From assembly GCF_016765655.2 (NCBI RefSeq), contig NZ_CP086106.1:2972501-3036500 (forward strand): a stretch of 64,000 nucleotides of DNA. Reading direction: 5' to 3'. The stretch comes from Skermanella mucosa. GTDB lineage: Bacteria; Pseudomonadota; Alphaproteobacteria; Azospirillales; Azospirillaceae. Positions 62,065 to 64,000 of the stretch are shown in pieces. Under the pieces are notes generated by a model that had not been told where the DNA came from, ran no database searches, and worked only from the letters and a program-made list of their open reading frames with translations. Position 1 is the first letter of the stretch; each line of letters opens with the position of its first letter. Made by a program: the position numbers and the translations under genes.

Positions 62065-63006
62065 TTGCTGGCTTACATGGCGCGGCGTCTCGCCGTCAGC
62101 ATCCCGACCCTGCTGCTGATCTCCATGCTCGTCTTCTCGCTCCAACTCCTCCTGCCCGGCGACCCGGCGCTCGCCATCGCCGGGGAGGAGCGCAGCCCGG
62201 AGGTGCTGGAGGCGATCCGCGAGCGGTACCACCTGAACGACCCCGTGCCGGTCCAGTACTGGTACTGGCTGACCGGCGTGCTGTCCGGCGACATGGGTGA
62301 ATCGATCCGCAGCCGCATGCCGGTGACCGAGCTGATCCTGAGCAAGCTGCCGGTCACCATCCAGCTCGCCGTCATGGCGATGATCATAGCGCTGGCGATC
62401 GGCATCCCGGCCGGCATCGTGTCCGCCGTCCGCAAGGGCTCCGGCTGGGATGTCGGGGCCAACGTGGTGGCCCTGTCCGGTATCTCGATCCCCAATTTCT
62501 GGCTCGGCATCATGCTGATCATGCTGGTATCGGTGCAGTGGGGCCTGCTGCCGGCATCCGGCTACGCCAACCCGCTGGAAGACCCGATCCGCAACATCCA
62601 GACCATGATCATGCCGGCCTTCGTGCTGGGCACCGGCATCGCCGCGATCATGATGCGGCACACCCGCAGCGCGATGCTCTCGTCGCTCCGCGCCGACTAT
62701 GTCCGCACCGCCCGCGCCAAGGGGCTGTCGGAGCGGGTCGTGGTGCTTCGCCACGCGCTCCGCAACGCGCTGATCCCGGTCGTCACCCTGGGCACGCTCC
62801 AGCTCGGCGAACTGCTGTCGGGCGCCGTACTGACCGAGCAGATCTTCACCATCCCCGGCTTCGGCAAGCTGATCGTGGACGCCGTGTTCAACCGCGACTA
62901 CGCGGTCGTGCAGGGCGTCGTCCTGTTCACCGGCACCGCCTTCATCCTGATGAACCTGCTGGCCGACATGCTGTATTTCCTGCTGAACCCGCGGCTTCGC
63001 GCCTGA
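62065..63006 (+). CDS. peptide ABC transporter permease (DppB-like)
   Basis: The 313-residue permease has six helices and starts MLAYMARRLAVSIPTLLLIS, the DppB pattern. The EAA loop is RTARAKGLSERVVVLRHALR. A TTG start at 62065 is supported by AAGGAAC at proper spacing and by the conserved ML-Y opening; an ATG lies four codons later. It partners with the next permease. Confidence 0.92.
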   Translation: MLAYMARRLAVSIPTLLLISMLVFSLQLLLPGDPALAIAGEERSPEVLEAIRERYHLNDPVPVQYWYWLTGVLSGDMGESIRSRMPVTELILSKLPVTIQLAVMAMIIALAIGIPAGIVSAVRKGSGWDVGANVVALSGISIPNFWLGIMLIMLVSVQWGLLPASGYANPLEDPIRNIQTMIMPAFVLGTGIAAIMMRHTRSAMLSSLRADYVRTARAKGLSERVVVLRHALRNALIPVVTLGTLQLGELLSGAVLTEQIFTIPGFGKLIVDAVFNRDYAVVQGVVLFTGTAFILMNLLADMLYFLLNPRLRA

Positions 63007-63020
63007 GGGAGGGCACCGCC

Positions 63021-63899
63021 ATGAGCATCACCAACGCGGTCGCGACCGCACCCCCCGCCGCCTGGTACCGGTCGCGCGTCTGGCGGAAGCTGGGCCGCAA
63101 CCGGACGGCGCTGGCCGGCGGCGTCATCGTGCTGCTGTTCGTCCTGATGGCGATCGCGGCCCCGCTGATCGCCCCCTACGAACCCAACGTGTCGAGCTGG
63201 CTGACCGTCCGAAAGCCGCCCAGCGCCGCCCACTGGATGGGCACCGACGATGTCGGCCGGGACGTCATGTCCAGGCTGATCCACGGCAGCCGGGCCTCGC
63301 TGTCCGCCGGCATCATCTCGGTCGTCATCGCCCTCGCGATCGGCGTGCCGCTGGGCGTCGTCTCCGGCTACTACGGCGGCTGGCTGGACGCCGTGATCTC
63401 CCGGGTGACGGAGGCGGTGCTGGCCTGCCCGTTCCTGATCCTGGCGATCGCGCTGGCGGCCTTCCTCGGCCCCAGCCTGACCAACGCCATGATCGCGATC
63501 GGCATCTCCGCCGCCCCGATCTTCGCCAGGCTCGCGCGCGGACAGGTGCTGTCGGTCAAGACCGAGGACTATGTCCAGGGCGCCCGCGCGGTCGGCTGCT
63601 CCGACCTGCGGATCATCCGCCGCTACATCCTGCCCAACATCTTCCCGCCGCTGCTGGTCCAGTCCACCCTGACCATCGCCACCGCGATCATCGCGGAGGC
63701 CAGCCTGTCCTTCCTCGGCCTCGGCCAGCAGCCGCCCGACCCGAGCTGGGGCAGCATGCTCAACACCGCCAAGAACTTCATCACCCAGGCGCCCTGGATG
63801 GCGATCTGGCCGGGCATCGCGATCTTCGTGGTGGTGTTCGGCTTCAACATCCTGGGTGACGGGCTGCGCGACGCCCTCGACCCGCGCGACAGCCGCTGA
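63021..63899 (+). CDS. peptide ABC transporter permease (DppC-like)
   Basis: The 292-residue permease has the N-terminal OppC helix (LAGGVIVLLFVLMAIAAPLI), HWMGTDDVGRDVMSRLIHGS and the EAA loop YVQGARAVGCSDLRIIRRYI. Six helices are visible. GAGGGAGG precedes the ATG, 15 bp after the DppB-like stop. Confidence 0.93.
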   Translation: MSITNAVATAPPAAWYRSRVWRKLGRNRTALAGGVIVLLFVLMAIAAPLIAPYEPNVSSWLTVRKPPSAAHWMGTDDVGRDVMSRLIHGSRASLSAGIISVVIALAIGVPLGVVSGYYGGWLDAVISRVTEAVLACPFLILAIALAAFLGPSLTNAMIAIGISAAPIFARLARGQVLSVKTEDYVQGARAVGCSDLRIIRRYILPNIFPPLLVQSTLTIATAIIAEASLSFLGLGQQPPDPSWGSMLNTAKNFITQAPWMAIWPGIAIFVVVFGFNILGDGLRDALDPRDSR

Positions 63900-63928
63900 A
63901 CGAAGAAAACCAAAGGGAATCGCTCATA

Positions 63929-64000
63929 ATGTTCACCACCCGTCCGGAAATCCTCGGCACCTTCGGCGCCGTCACCTCGACCCACTGGCTGGCCTCAGCC
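63929..64000 (+). CDS. probable gamma-glutamyltransferase, 5' end only
   Basis: The window ends after 24 codons: MFTTRPEILGTFGAVTSTHW plus LASA. This matches the opening of gamma-glutamyltransferase-family proteins, where GxVxSxHxLAS precedes the helix with GGNAxDAA. It follows the permease by 29 bp with AAAGGGAATC upstream and is probably the last or next gene of the operon. The rest lies outside the window. Confidence 0.6.
   Translation, partial: MFTTRPEILGTFGAVTSTHWLASA

Overview
The window looks like a chromosomal segment of a high-GC alphaproteobacterium of the Rhodospirillales, most like Azospirillaceae (Skermanella or Azospirillum type). This placement is an inference from gene content: gatCAB, ruvX, a pyrB/pyrC-like pair followed by plsY, a TAXI-TRAP operon, a cox-type molybdoenzyme cluster and a NifO-like protein. 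There is no rRNA, CRISPR array, prophage or complete IS. One tRNA (Ser-GCU) is present.

Layout. 0-7 kb: a secreted protein of unknown function, then an energy or oxygen-stress group (tandem UspA protein, PEP synthase, alpha-glucan phosphorylase) whose upstream regions carry similar FNR/FixK-type boxes; tRNA-Ser follows. 7-13 kb: a transsulfuration enzyme, gatB-gatA-gatC on the minus strand, then ruvX and an AEC transporter on the plus strand. 13-20 kb: an HTH-only LysR-type protein, a DUF1127 protein, a cytochrome P450, a full LysR regulator with a class III CoA-transferase, an MltC-like lytic transglycosylase and a membrane protein. 20-25 kb: a DUF6152/DUF6644 pair, a translationally coupled pair of ATCase-like and dihydroorotase-like proteins that both lack key catalytic residues, plsY, a second UspA protein and a 58-residue unannotated protein. 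25-31 kb: a minus-strand operon of TAXI-type TRAP binding protein, fused permease, DUF1850 protein and NhaD-type antiporter, diverging from a coxG-like gene.

31-39 kb: a Phd/PIN toxin-antitoxin module, then coxS, coxM, a MoxR ATPase (coxD), a VWA protein (coxE), two split XdhC halves and a MoeA-like/MocA fusion. This is the accessory set of a CO-dehydrogenase-type molybdenum hydroxylase, but the large catalytic subunit coxL is absent. 39-50 kb: an ankyrin protein, an M20 carbamoylase, a NifO/ArsC-like protein, a Tat-exported SMP-30 protein, envelope lipoproteins (DUF4398, OmpA), an SNase-like protein, a holin-like/PRC-barrel pair, an MBL-fold protein, a patatin and an MsbA-like ABC exporter. 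50-54 kb: an operon of a degenerate D-2-hydroxyacid dehydrogenase, an M81 (MlrC-like) peptidase and a class I glutamine amidotransferase, followed by a 228-bp MITE-like palindromic element. 54-57 kb: a peptidoglycan-binding protein, rluE-like, msrA, a dienelactone hydrolase and mepA. 57.5-64 kb: a GntR regulator heads a peptide ABC transporter operon (D-F-A-B-C) that runs into the start of a probable gamma-glutamyltransferase at the window edge.

The strongest novelty candidates are the paired pseudo-ATCase and pseudo-DHOase, the cox locus without coxL, the degenerate dehydrogenase in the M81 operon, the MITE-like element and the roughly 30-residue insertion in GatA. All family assignments come from reading motifs; no database search was run.
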